The notes beneath the pieces were generated by a model, which was given only the letters and a program-made list of their open reading frames with translations, ran no database searches and had not been told where the DNA came from. Shown here piece after piece: positions 6,565 through 12,963 of a stretch of 12,963 nucleotides of DNA; position 1 is the stretch's first letter, and each line of letters starts with the position of its first letter. Source of the stretch: Candidatus Saccharimonadota bacterium (GTDB lineage Bacteria; Patescibacteriota; Saccharimonadia; Saccharimonadales; UBA4665). The stretch is from positions 1 to 12,963 of the forward strand of contig JARIHB010000144.1 in NCBI GenBank assembly GCA_029288515.1, in the 5' to 3' direction. The position numbers were made by a program, and so were the translations under genes.

Positions 6565-7035
6565 ATGAAGCTCTTACACAAATTAAAAGGTCAAAGGGGT
6601 TTTACCCTGCTGGAAGTCTTGCTGGTAGTAGCAATCATCGCCATCTTGGCGGGTATTGTAATTATCGCCATTAACCCCGGCAAACAATTGGCCGACTCAC
6701 GTAACTCACAGCGTCAAGCGGACGTTACGACTATTTTGAACGCCGTCTACCAGTATTCATTGGACAACAATGGCGCTTTGCCTGGTACGCCGGCCTTAAC
6801 CACTACGGCCACTGAAATCTGTGCGACCGGCGCAGCCAGCTGCACCGGCCTAAGCGACCAAACGGTGCTGACTACCAGCGGCAAGTATTTGGTTGCCATT
6901 CCTAAAGACCCGCAGTGTGCCACTACCTGTGCAGCGAATGGAACTGGTTATAAGATTGCTAAAGACGTTAACAACCGCATTATCGTTAACGCTCCGGCTG
7001 CTGAATTAAGTAAGGTAATCTCGGTCACCCGTTAG
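6565..7035 (+). CDS. Major type IV pilin (PilA/GspG-like)
   Basis: A 156-residue prepilin with a textbook leader: KGQRG^FTLLEVLLVVAIIAILAGIVI, cleavage after G12, F13 then Glu E17 at +5. The N-terminal helix continues through NPGKQLADSRNSQRQADVTTILNAVYQY, a spacing common in GspG/CPR pilins. The C-terminal domain has four cysteines (C86, C93, C118, C122), enough for two disulfides. The best conserved leader in the locus, its own promoter and its position suggest the main structural subunit (inference). ATG 6565 is chosen because it gives a short basic leader; AAAGGG lies 11 bases and GGG 7 bases upstream. A TTG at 6523 would add 14 residues. It would be assembled by the PilB/PilC pair encoded upstream. 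Confidence 0.88.
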   Translation: MKLLHKLKGQRGFTLLEVLLVVAIIAILAGIVIIAINPGKQLADSRNSQRQADVTTILNAVYQYSLDNNGALPGTPALTTTATEICATGAASCTGLSDQTVLTTSGKYLVAIPKDPQCATTCAANGTGYKIAKDVNNRIIVNAPAAELSKVISVTR

Positions 7036-7046
7036 GCATATAGATC

Positions 7047-7268
7047 ATGGCTGCTACAAAGAAAACAACTGCAAAAAAGGCTTCCGCAAAGGCTAAGGCA
7101 CCTGCCAAAAAAACGGCTGCTGTTGCACCGCGCGCCCCGCGCAAGCAGCCAGCGGCTGCAACAGTAACTCTTGCTCAGCAAGAGATGATGACGCTGCTCT
7201 TAGCATCAGTGTTTACAGCGCTCTGTGTGCTATTTGCGGCAATTAGCTATTGGCGGTACCACCTATAA
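7047..7268 (+). CDS. Small histone-H1-like, single-helix membrane protein
   Basis: A 73-residue protein in two parts. Residues 4-36 are a Lys/Ala/Pro/Thr tract (KKTTAKKASAKAKAPAKK) like the H1-type tails of bacterial histone-like proteins. Residues 46-68 are one membrane helix (MMTLLLASVFTALCVLFAAISYW), followed by a short basic end (RYHL). Positive-inside charge puts the lysine tail in the cytoplasm. It starts 11 bases after the major pilin stop with a weak ribosome site (TTAGG), so it is probably co-transcribed with it. It could tether DNA or another polyanion to the membrane near the pilus, for instance in DNA uptake, but that is a guess; no known family is recognised. It ends one base before the convergent kinase gene. 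Confidence 0.72.
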   Translation: MAATKKTTAKKASAKAKAPAKKTAAVAPRAPRKQPAAATVTLAQQEMMTLLLASVFTALCVLFAAISYWRYHL

Positions 7269-7269
7269 A

Positions 7270-9117
7270 TTAATTGGCGTTGCCCAGATAAAGGGTCACG
7301 GTTGTGCCGTGGCCCTTTTGTGATACCAACGAAATATCACCGCCCAGGTACTGCATGATCAGTTTGTCGAGGTATAGGCTAAAACCCATGCCCTCATGAT
7401 TGAACTTTTCGGCACCCTCACTTTTAAAGAATGGTTGGAACAGTTGGGATACTTTAGCCGGCGGCATGCCTTCACCCTTGTCGGTGATGGTAATGTTCGT
7501 ACCATCATCAGTGGTCTGTGCGGTGATGTATATAGCGCTGCCGGCTTTACTATAGGTGAGGGCGTTATCGAGCACTGTCTGTATAACGTACGTAATCAGG
7601 GTAGGGTTCGGTGTTGCTATAGCAACCTCCTGGCCGCTGAGGCGTACCTGGTAGCCTGTTATCTTACTCTGTAGGGTTTTTTGTGCAGCTGTGACAAGAG
7701 TGTCGAGAGTAGTGGAGACAGGCTGATCCGGGCTATGCCCGCCGCGCAGTGTAGCGGCGACAGTGCATTTGTGCAGAACGCTATGGAACCGCTGTTGACC
7801 TTCGGTAATGAATTTCGTGGCAGGGGTTATTGGCAGTGTGCCAGCAAGCTGGTCGACAGTGGCCAGATCAGCACGCAAGGTAGTTGCGGTGTCATGCACC
7901 AGTTCGTCACGTATACTGTTTGAAGCCGCTTGGGCGTCAAGCAGTCGCTGCATTTCGGTGCGGTCACGTCTACGTAGATGCATATGACGCATCACCAGGT
8001 AGGTGCCGGTAATTACAGCCAGTAAGGCCACTGTCTGCAATGCCAGGTTAACCTGCGAAATAGTCAGCGTGCCCCCATGCTGGGCAAGGTAATTGTACGG
8101 AATAAGAATAATAATGATGGCAAGGGCGGGTATAAATAGCCCCGGCTGCCGCCACAGGGCCGTAGCACTCAAAGCGGTTTCGCCGCGCTGCGAAAGCGCT
8201 ACTTCGGCCGCAGTGCGTGTGTCGGCAATCAGTCCTTCTATTTTGGTGCCGATGCCTTGGGCGATATGCCGCAGGGTGATCGCTGTTTTACCCTGAGCGG
8301 TATCGGCCGGCAGCATATCGATGCCGCCCAGGATAATGGTTATGGGCGTGCGTAAATAATGGGAAATAAGCTCCATAAGAGTTTTTTTCGATTCGGCGAT
8401 AACCTTCTCGCGAGCCAAGAGCGAACGCAGAATGTGGTATTCCTGCACTTCACGTTGCATTTGAAAGAGTAGCAGCAGAGTATTCAACCCCAAAAAGGCA
8501 ATGATAATGTAAGGAAAGCTATAGGCGAGCGGCTTGGGGAGCGAGCGGATAGTATGGGCCGCGGTTTGTGACAGCTTGTCCAGGCTGGCGCCTGCGAAGT
8601 CGAGGAGCGCGGCTATACCTCCAGACCGTATGGCCGGCTTAGTAGGCTGAGATGACACCGGCCCAGTAGCAGGTGCATCGCCGATGCGCACATGAAACGT
8701 GTGGGTTGTCACGGTGCCGTCTGTATCAGTGACGTCTATGGTAACGGTAGTGCCTGGATAACGCACCGGATCCCATATCCACTCGGCAGTACCCGTGGCA
8801 TCAGGCATAACGGTAGCAACCACCGTCCCATCCAGACTGAGAGTAGCTTGTTTAAACGATTTTCCTGAACCATTCAGCGGTGTGATAGTAACAGTGTAGC
8901 CGCTGCGCGGTATCAGCTGACCGTCGGCTAGGTTGATGGACACTTTGAGCCCTGACGGTAACACGACCTGGGTCGGCGTGCACGTTACATATGTGCATTT
9001 ACTGTAGTTGCCACGCCCGTATGGGTCGGCGTGCGCATTGCCTGTAAAGATTACAATCGTCAGCCCGACCGCCAAGCCGTATATAATACCCCTTAAAGAC
9101 TGTCTGCCATGTTTCAT
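7270..9117 (-). CDS. Membrane sensor histidine kinase with two candidate H-boxes
   Basis: A 615-residue sensor kinase. A signal peptide (about 1-30, ending NAHA^DP) leads to an extracytoplasmic part (31-198) with a CTYVTC cysteine pair (C41, C46) and an Ig-like beta region (about 56-145). Membrane helices follow near 199-219, 327-345 and 356-376. Between the first and second lies a DHp-like helix with ISHYLRTP (H253). After the third is a second H-containing helix, ELVHDTATTLRADL (H408). The ATPase domain is complete: N-box LDNAL (N518), G1 DKGEGMP (546-552), FQPFF, and G2 HEGMGFS (574-580). It would sense an external signal and phosphorylate a receiver. No response regulator adjoins it; the nearest is at 202-564. 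The ATG at 9117 is chosen for its signal peptide; the ribosome site is weak (AGAAG). The 3' end converges on the pilus operon with a 1-base gap. Confidence 0.88.
   Translation of the reverse strand: MKHGRQSLRGIIYGLAVGLTIVIFTGNAHADPYGRGNYSKCTYVTCTPTQVVLPSGLKVSINLADGQLIPRSGYTVTITPLNGSGKSFKQATLSLDGTVVATVMPDATGTAEWIWDPVRYPGTTVTIDVTDTDGTVTTHTFHVRIGDAPATGPVSSQPTKPAIRSGGIAALLDFAGASLDKLSQTAAHTIRSLPKPLAYSFPYIIIAFLGLNTLLLLFQMQREVQEYHILRSLLAREKVIAESKKTLMELISHYLRTPITIILGGIDMLPADTAQGKTAITLRHIAQGIGTKIEGLIADTRTAAEVALSQRGETALSATALWRQPGLFIPALAIIIILIPYNYLAQHGGTLTISQVNLALQTVALLAVITGTYLVMRHMHLRRRDRTEMQRLLDAQAASNSIRDELVHDTATTLRADLATVDQLAGTLPITPATKFITEGQQRFHSVLHKCTVAATLRGGHSPDQPVSTTLDTLVTAAQKTLQSKITGYQVRLSGQEVAIATPNPTLITYVIQTVLDNALTYSKAGSAIYITAQTTDDGTNITITDKGEGMPPAKVSQLFQPFFKSEGAEKFNHEGMGFSLYLDKLIMQYLGGDISLVSQKGHGTTVTLYLGNAN
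7290..7319 (+). terminator. Hairpin terminator of the pilin transcript, inside the kinase gene
   Basis: The left arm (AAAGGGTCACGG, 7290-7301) pairs with the right arm (CCGTGGCCCTTT, 7307-7318) around a 5-base loop TTGTG: 12 pairs, one of them G-U, followed by TTTTG. This has the shape of an intrinsic terminator for the + strand. It sits 22 bases after the small-protein stop and is also the antisense of the codons for KGHGTTVTL in the kinase ATPase domain. On the minus strand the trailing T-run is short (TTTA), so it should act less well there. Confidence 0.7.
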
Positions 9118-9266
9118 ACGGTGCTTCTACGCTGCGGCAATGCCGCGGCGTCCCCTTTATCTGTATGTATCGTCGCCCGCCAGGGTGCCTGCACCTGGAA
9201 CAATGGGAGCTACTGTGAGCCATGATACCATGGTGATAGCTAACGTAACAAAGTGAGATTAACCGT
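9118..9266. promoter_or_regulatory. Divergent intergenic region with three inverted repeats
   Basis: This 149-base region separates the leftward kinase from the rightward pyk. It holds a GCGGC-AAT-GCCGC hairpin (9134-9146), a bulged inverted repeat CCAGG/CCTGG with TGC/GCA inside (9180-9198), and CCATG-ATAC-CATGG (9220-9233). The third covers a possible extended -10 for pyk (TGATACCAT, 9223-9231) with no clear -35. No confident -10 was found for the kinase. Promoters for both genes are expected here. Confidence 0.5.
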
Positions 9267-10700
9267 ATGCATTTTACCGATCAAGCGCCGTCGGTGCCCA
9301 TTAGTTCTTATAAACGTACCAAAATAGTCGCTACTATCGGGCCGGCAACGGATAGTTATGGAAAGATACGGGCAATCATCGCTGCCGGAGTTAATGTAGT
9401 GCGATTAAATTTTAGCCATGGTACAAACGAGGACCGTGATCGTCAGATTCCCTGGGTGCGTCAGGCGTCCGCCGAACTTAATAAGCCGGTGGCTATCGTC
9501 CAGGACTTACAGGGCCCCAAAATTCGTTTGGGGGATTTTGAAGGTGAAATAGCGGTCACTACCGGACAGGAACTGAGCTTTCAGTATCAAGCGTCGCCGG
9601 ACAGTGGTCATATCCCAACACAGTTTGATCTGAGCGGCAAAGTTAAGTCGGGTGAGCGACTGTACCTGTCTGACGGCAAAGTGCGTACTAAGGTAACCGG
9701 CGTACGCGACGGAGTAGTATATGCTACCGCCGACAATGACGGCGTACTACTGAAACGCAAAGGCATAAATATACCCGACACCGATTTCGGCGGCGATGTG
9801 CTGACTGAAAAAGATATGAACGATCTGCGTTACGGCGCCGGCCAGGATATTGACTATGTGGCTACCAGCTTCGTGCAAACAGCTCAGGACATAGAAAATC
9901 TCCGCCGTATCCTCACCGAGCTCAAACATCCAGGTAACCGAATAATCGCCAAGGTTGAAACTAATGCGGCTGTGGAAAATATTGATGCCATTGTGCAGGC
10001 CAGCGACGCGGTCATGGTGGCGCGCGGTGACTTGGCAGTTGAGACGCTTGCCGAATCAGTGCCGGTAGTTCAGCGGCAGATCATCGGCTTGGGCCAGAAA
10101 TACGCCAAGCCGACCATCGTAGCTACACAGATGCTGCTGAGCATGATGGAGAAGCCTGAGCCGACCCGCGCCGAGGTGTCAGACGTGGCCACGGCAGTGT
10201 TTATCGGCGCTGACGCGGTAATGTTAAGTGATGAAACAGCCATGGGTAACTATCCGGTGGAAGCCGTGGAGATCATGAAACGCGTTATTCGGTATGCAGA
10301 GCAGCATAATCCGCTCAAGACAGTATTCCATCTGGAGCGCGAGCCTGGCGTATCATCGGCTATCGCTGGCAGTATTATCAGTTTGGCGACAGACATTAAA
10401 GCGAAGGCTATTGTGGCCGAAACAAAGACCGGCGCAACAGCACTACAGATTTCCAGCCGCCGTCAAGATACGGCCATTATCGCCGTTACCGACTCGCCGC
10501 GCACTGCTCAGCAATTGGCATTAGTGTATGGTGTAAAGAGCTATGTCCGTCCTGCAGAAGAGCAAGCTGCTCAAAAGCTAACTGATTGGCTGCGTGACAA
10601 GCAGGTACTGGAGGCTGGCGATGTAGTGGTAACCGTGTCTGGCCGCTACCCCGGCGTTGTCGGCACCACCGACACTATCAAAGTCCGCGTCCTGGAGTAG
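9267..10700 (+). CDS. pyk: Pyruvate kinase
   Basis: A 477-residue pyruvate kinase, which transfers phosphate from phosphoenolpyruvate to ADP in the last, ATP-yielding step of glycolysis in the cytoplasm. Length matches the family. Seen in order: RTKIVATIGPAT (17-28), VVRLNFSHG (44-52) with the substrate Arg R46, QGPKIRLGDF, the B domain with LSDGK and KGINIPD, IIAKVE (catalytic Lys K229, metal ligand E231), MVARGDLAVE (metal ligand D255), ATQML (286-290), and PTRAEVSDVATAVFIGADAVMLSDETA (299 onward). The C-terminal allosteric domain is present; no extra PEP-utiliser domain follows. The ribosome site is weak (GTGAG, 9253-9257). The next gene, pgk, follows after 39 bases. Assignment is secure. 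Confidence 0.97.
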   Translation: MHFTDQAPSVPISSYKRTKIVATIGPATDSYGKIRAIIAAGVNVVRLNFSHGTNEDRDRQIPWVRQASAELNKPVAIVQDLQGPKIRLGDFEGEIAVTTGQELSFQYQASPDSGHIPTQFDLSGKVKSGERLYLSDGKVRTKVTGVRDGVVYATADNDGVLLKRKGINIPDTDFGGDVLTEKDMNDLRYGAGQDIDYVATSFVQTAQDIENLRRILTELKHPGNRIIAKVETNAAVENIDAIVQASDAVMVARGDLAVETLAESVPVVQRQIIGLGQKYAKPTIVATQMLLSMMEKPEPTRAEVSDVATAVFIGADAVMLSDETAMGNYPVEAVEIMKRVIRYAEQHNPLKTVFHLEREPGVSSAIAGSIISLATDIKAKAIVAETKTGATALQISSRRQDTAIIAVTDSPRTAQQLALVYGVKSYVRPAEEQAAQKLTDWLRDKQVLEAGDVVVTVSGRYPGVVGTTDTIKVRVLE

Positions 10701-10703
10701 CTT

Positions 10704-10720
10704 TTACGTTATAATCGTAA
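10704..10720 (+). promoter_or_regulatory. Consensus -10 of pgk set in an inverted repeat
   Basis: TATAAT (10710-10715) is a perfect -10, 24 bases before the pgk start. It lies inside TTACG-N7-CGTAA (10704-10708 and 10716-10720), a perfect 5-bp inverted repeat. No good -35 is seen at 16-18 bases upstream. The predicted leader is short and includes the AGAGGA ribosome site (10727-10732). The repeat may be an operator or chance. Confidence 0.5.
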
Positions 10721-10739
10721 GCATAAGAGGAATGACCAT

Positions 10740-12026
10740 ATGTTTACTAAAAAGACTATCCGCGATGTAGACCTGCAGGATAAACGGGTACTAATGCGCG
10801 CCGATTATAACGTGCCGTTGGACGACCAGGGAGCTATTACTGCAGACTATCGTATTACCCAGTCAGTGCCGACCATTAAGGCATTATTGGAGAAAAACGT
10901 TCGGCTGGTAATCTGCTCACATCTTGGCCGTCCCGATGGTACGCCTACCCCCAAGTACAGTTTACGGCCGATAGCAGTCCGGTTAAGCGAACTCTTGGGC
11001 CGCGACGTACAGTTTGTAGATGATTGCATCGGGCCGAATGTAGAAAAAGCCGTACACGACCTGCAGGGCGGCCAGATACTCCTGCTTGAGAACCTTCGAT
11101 TTCACCCGGAAGAAGAGCAAAACGACGATGGTTTTGCATCCCAGCTGGCGCAGTGGGGTGATATATTTGTGCAGGACGGCTTTGGGGTGGTGCACCGGGC
11201 GCATGCCAGCACAGATGCTATTACTCACCATCTGCCAAGCGTTGCCGGCTATTTGTTGGAAAAAGAAGTGGACACCATTACGAACGTTATGGATAATCCG
11301 CAGCGTCCGTTGGCGGCAATTGTGGGCGGCGCCAAGATTTCCGACAAAATTGACATACTTAACAAGTTAATTGGCATTGCCGATTTTGTGGCCGTTGGCG
11401 GTGCGATGGCTAACACCTTTTTGGTTGCCAAAGGGCACAAAGTAGGCAAGAGTAAATATGAAGAGAGCGATCTGGGTATGGCCCGGGACATTCTTGCGCG
11501 GGCCGAAGAGAAGTCAAAGCATAGCAGGTTCGTGTTCTATTTGCCCCAGGACGGTGTGGTTGCTACATCGCTTGATAAAACAGCATCAACACGTTTGGTA
11601 GACTGGGACGCTGATCTTATCTCTGAAGTACAAAGCTATCCAAAGGCACCCGACCCTACAACCCAGCAGGTGGCCGACAATGAAATGATTTTAGACATTG
11701 GGCCCTTCTCGGCCGCCTTTATGGCCGGCGGTGTACAGCTGGCGAGTACGGTTATATGGAACGGTACTATGGGTGTTACCGAAACACCGGCAGTTCATGG
11801 TCCGGTTGGGCCATTCGCACACGCCACCGAAGTGCTTATCGAAGCGCTAACTGGCGAGTTCGGTGTTCGTCCGTTTAGCTTAGTGGGCGGCGGCGATACA
11901 GTGGGGTATATTGAGCAGCGGAAATTGACAGGTGCCTTCAATCATGTTTCTACAGGCGGCGGAGCCAGTCTTGAACTGATGGCCGGCAGACGCCTGCCGG
12001 GCGTTGATGCGCTCCAGGATAACTAA
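10740..12026 (+). CDS. pgk: Phosphoglycerate kinase
   Basis: A 428-residue phosphoglycerate kinase, slightly longer than the usual 390-415. It transfers phosphate from 1,3-bisphosphoglycerate to ADP in the cytoplasm. Seen in order: RVLMRADYNVP (N-terminal substrate site, with D23), SHLGRP, LLLENLRFHPEE, QDGFGVVHRAHAS (usual form NDAFGTAHRAHAS), AIVGGAKISDKI, VIWNGTMGVTE (usual WNGPMG; Pro replaced by Thr), and the nucleotide-binding end SLVGGGDT and STGGGASLELM. The variants at the substrate loop and WNG-T-MG resemble those I associate with CPR/Saccharibacteria, but this was not checked by search. ATG 10740 has a strong ribosome site AGAGGA (10727-10732). tpiA follows after 72 bases. Confidence 0.96.
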   Translation: MFTKKTIRDVDLQDKRVLMRADYNVPLDDQGAITADYRITQSVPTIKALLEKNVRLVICSHLGRPDGTPTPKYSLRPIAVRLSELLGRDVQFVDDCIGPNVEKAVHDLQGGQILLLENLRFHPEEEQNDDGFASQLAQWGDIFVQDGFGVVHRAHASTDAITHHLPSVAGYLLEKEVDTITNVMDNPQRPLAAIVGGAKISDKIDILNKLIGIADFVAVGGAMANTFLVAKGHKVGKSKYEESDLGMARDILARAEEKSKHSRFVFYLPQDGVVATSLDKTASTRLVDWDADLISEVQSYPKAPDPTTQQVADNEMILDIGPFSAAFMAGGVQLASTVIWNGTMGVTETPAVHGPVGPFAHATEVLIEALTGEFGVRPFSLVGGGDTVGYIEQRKLTGAFNHVSTGGGASLELMAGRRLPGVDALQDN

Positions 12027-12098
12027 GCGGTAGCGCCGGTTGGCTCTATACGTACGAAAATGCTTATGGTAAGCTAAGAACAAGTTGAGAGTTACGTA

Positions 12099-12881
12099 AT
12101 GCGCAAAACATTATTGGTTGCCAATTGGAAAATGAACCTGAATGTGAGCCAGGCCAGCCTGCTACTGCATCGGCTGCAAGAGCGCACACGCATACACCGC
12201 TCTATCGAAGTGGTGTTGGCGCCCACTATGCTGGCGCTACAGCCCCTTAGCCTGCAGATCGACCGCCGTAAATTCCGCCTTGCTGCTCAGAATGCCTACT
12301 ATAAGGACGAAGGCGCATTTACCGGTGAGGTAAGCTTTAGTATGCTGCGCGACCTGGTACATTACTCGCTTGTGGGCCATTCGGAACGACGGGCTCATTT
12401 CCACGAGGATCTGCCTATGGTGCGTGATAAGGTCCAAGCGGCGGTGCGCAATGGTATCGTACCTATCTTGTGCGTGGGCGAAACACACCAGGAGCGCAAG
12501 GAGGGCTTTACTAAACGTGTCCTACACGATCAGCTCACCACCGCGCTGGCCAACCTTACCGCCCGCGAAGTTGCCGAAATAGTTATTGCTTACGAACCGG
12601 TGTGGGCTATTGGGGTAGGTGATCCAGCCAAGCCGGCGCAGATTCAAGAAGCTATCAGCTATGTGCGGTACCAGGTTGCCCATTTGTACGGCGAAAAGGT
12701 TGCCCGTGAAGTGCGCATATTATACGGCGCAAGCGTAGAACCGGAATTTGTGGCCGGTATACTATCCCTTGATGGTGTCGACGGCTTATTGGTAGGCGGA
12801 GCCAGCCTCAATCCATATAAATTCGCAGATATTATCGAGGCGGCCCATCGCCTGCAGGTGAGCATAGGCGATGAATCCTGA
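12099..12881 (+). CDS. tpiA: Triosephosphate isomerase
   Basis: A 260-residue TIM-barrel enzyme that interconverts dihydroxyacetone phosphate and glyceraldehyde 3-phosphate. Catalytic residues are present: N9 and K11 (NWKMN), H94 (GHSERR, 93-98) and E166 (AYEPVWAIG). The mobile loop 6 reads VWAIGVGDPAKPAQ where most enzymes have VWAIGTGKxATPxQ, and the phosphate loop 7 reads YGASV in place of YGGSV. LVGGASL (231-237) is canonical. Length is typical (about 250). ATG 12099 has only a weak ribosome site (GAGAG, about 9 bases upstream), and no convincing promoter was found in the 72 bases after pgk, so it may be read through from pgk. The last 11 bases overlap the next gene. Confidence 0.95.
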   Translation: MRKTLLVANWKMNLNVSQASLLLHRLQERTRIHRSIEVVLAPTMLALQPLSLQIDRRKFRLAAQNAYYKDEGAFTGEVSFSMLRDLVHYSLVGHSERRAHFHEDLPMVRDKVQAAVRNGIVPILCVGETHQERKEGFTKRVLHDQLTTALANLTAREVAEIVIAYEPVWAIGVGDPAKPAQIQEAISYVRYQVAHLYGEKVAREVRILYGASVEPEFVAGILSLDGVDGLLVGGASLNPYKFADIIEAAHRLQVSIGDES

Positions 12882-12963
12882 CTCATATGGCCACCGTCCG
12901 CTTCGTCCGATAGACCCTTCCCAGCTCCGCCCGCAACGACGGGTGTTCGATATTGCCCGCCCC
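12871..12963 (+). CDS. 5' end of an unidentified protein (runs off the window)
   Basis: ATG 12871 lies inside the end of tpiA in another frame and follows a good ribosome site (AGGTGA, 12856-12861, spacing 9). The frame stays open for 31 codons to the window edge: MNPDSYGHRPLRPIDPSQLR and onward, rich in Pro and Arg and ending VFDIARP. A basic, proline-rich N-terminus often precedes a membrane helix in CPR proteins, but too little is present to name a family. It overlaps tpiA by 11 bases, suggesting coupled translation. Confidence 0.6.
   Translation, partial: MNPDSYGHRPLRPIDPSQLRPQRRVFDIARP

Noticed and set aside
7396..7923. Plus-strand open frames of 80-92 codons inside the kinase region
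   Set aside because: They are shadows of the kinase gene; they have no ribosome site or domain, whereas the minus strand gives a complete kinase.
11983..12000. CCGGCAG-ACGC-CTGCCGG hairpin at the 3' end of pgk
   Set aside because: It lies within conserved codons for AGRRLPG, no T-run follows, and the stem is explained by coding sequence in a fairly GC-rich gene.
1..12963. Alternative genetic code with UGA as glycine (as in Gracilibacteria/SR1)
   Set aside because: Several genes (pilC, the PilW-like gene, tpiA) end properly at TGA with a conserved end and a coupled next start, so TGA acts as a stop.

Overview
The window looks like a contig end from a Patescibacteria/CPR bacterium, most likely a Saccharibacteria (TM7) relative. 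This rests on the standard genetic code (TAA, TAG and TGA all act as stops), compact genes with overlapping ends, a minimal type IV pilus locus next to lower-glycolysis genes, and a Pgk with RADYNVP and DGFGVVHRAHAS variants that resemble that lineage. The placement comes from recognition, not a database search. Bases 1-33 are not genomic: they match the Illumina Nextera read-1 transposase adapter, so the biological sequence starts at about base 34.

Region 1 (35-7268, all + strand) is a type IV pilus / pseudopilus locus. After the tail of an unidentified gene and an extended -10 promoter come a stand-alone CheY-like receiver, a PilB/GspE assembly ATPase broken by one extra base in the Asp-box, and a PilC/GspF platform protein. 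Four minor prepilin-like genes follow: FimT/GspH-like, PilV/GspI-like, PilW/GspJ-like and PilX/GspK-like. The PilV-like protein carries an approximately 400-residue repeat region that looks like a beta-propeller. A second promoter precedes the probable major pilin, and the set ends with a small protein that joins a histone-H1-like lysine/alanine tail to one membrane helix. A strong hairpin terminator for this strand lies inside the 3' end of the convergent kinase gene.

Region 2 (7270-9117, - strand) is one large sensor histidine kinase with a signal peptide, an extracytoplasmic beta-rich domain, three further membrane helices, two candidate H-boxes and a complete ATPase domain. It converges on the pilus genes with a 1-base gap. 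With the receiver at 202-564 it may form a split two-component system controlling the pilus locus (inference).

Region 3 (9267-12881, + strand) carries pyruvate kinase, phosphoglycerate kinase and triosephosphate isomerase, which are lower-glycolysis ATP-generating steps plus triose interconversion. Pgk has its own consensus -10 set inside an inverted repeat. The window ends in the first 31 codons of an unidentified gene that overlaps the end of tpiA.

No tRNA, rRNA, CRISPR array, insertion sequence or origin was seen. The longest non-coding stretch is the 149-base divergent region between the kinase and pyk.
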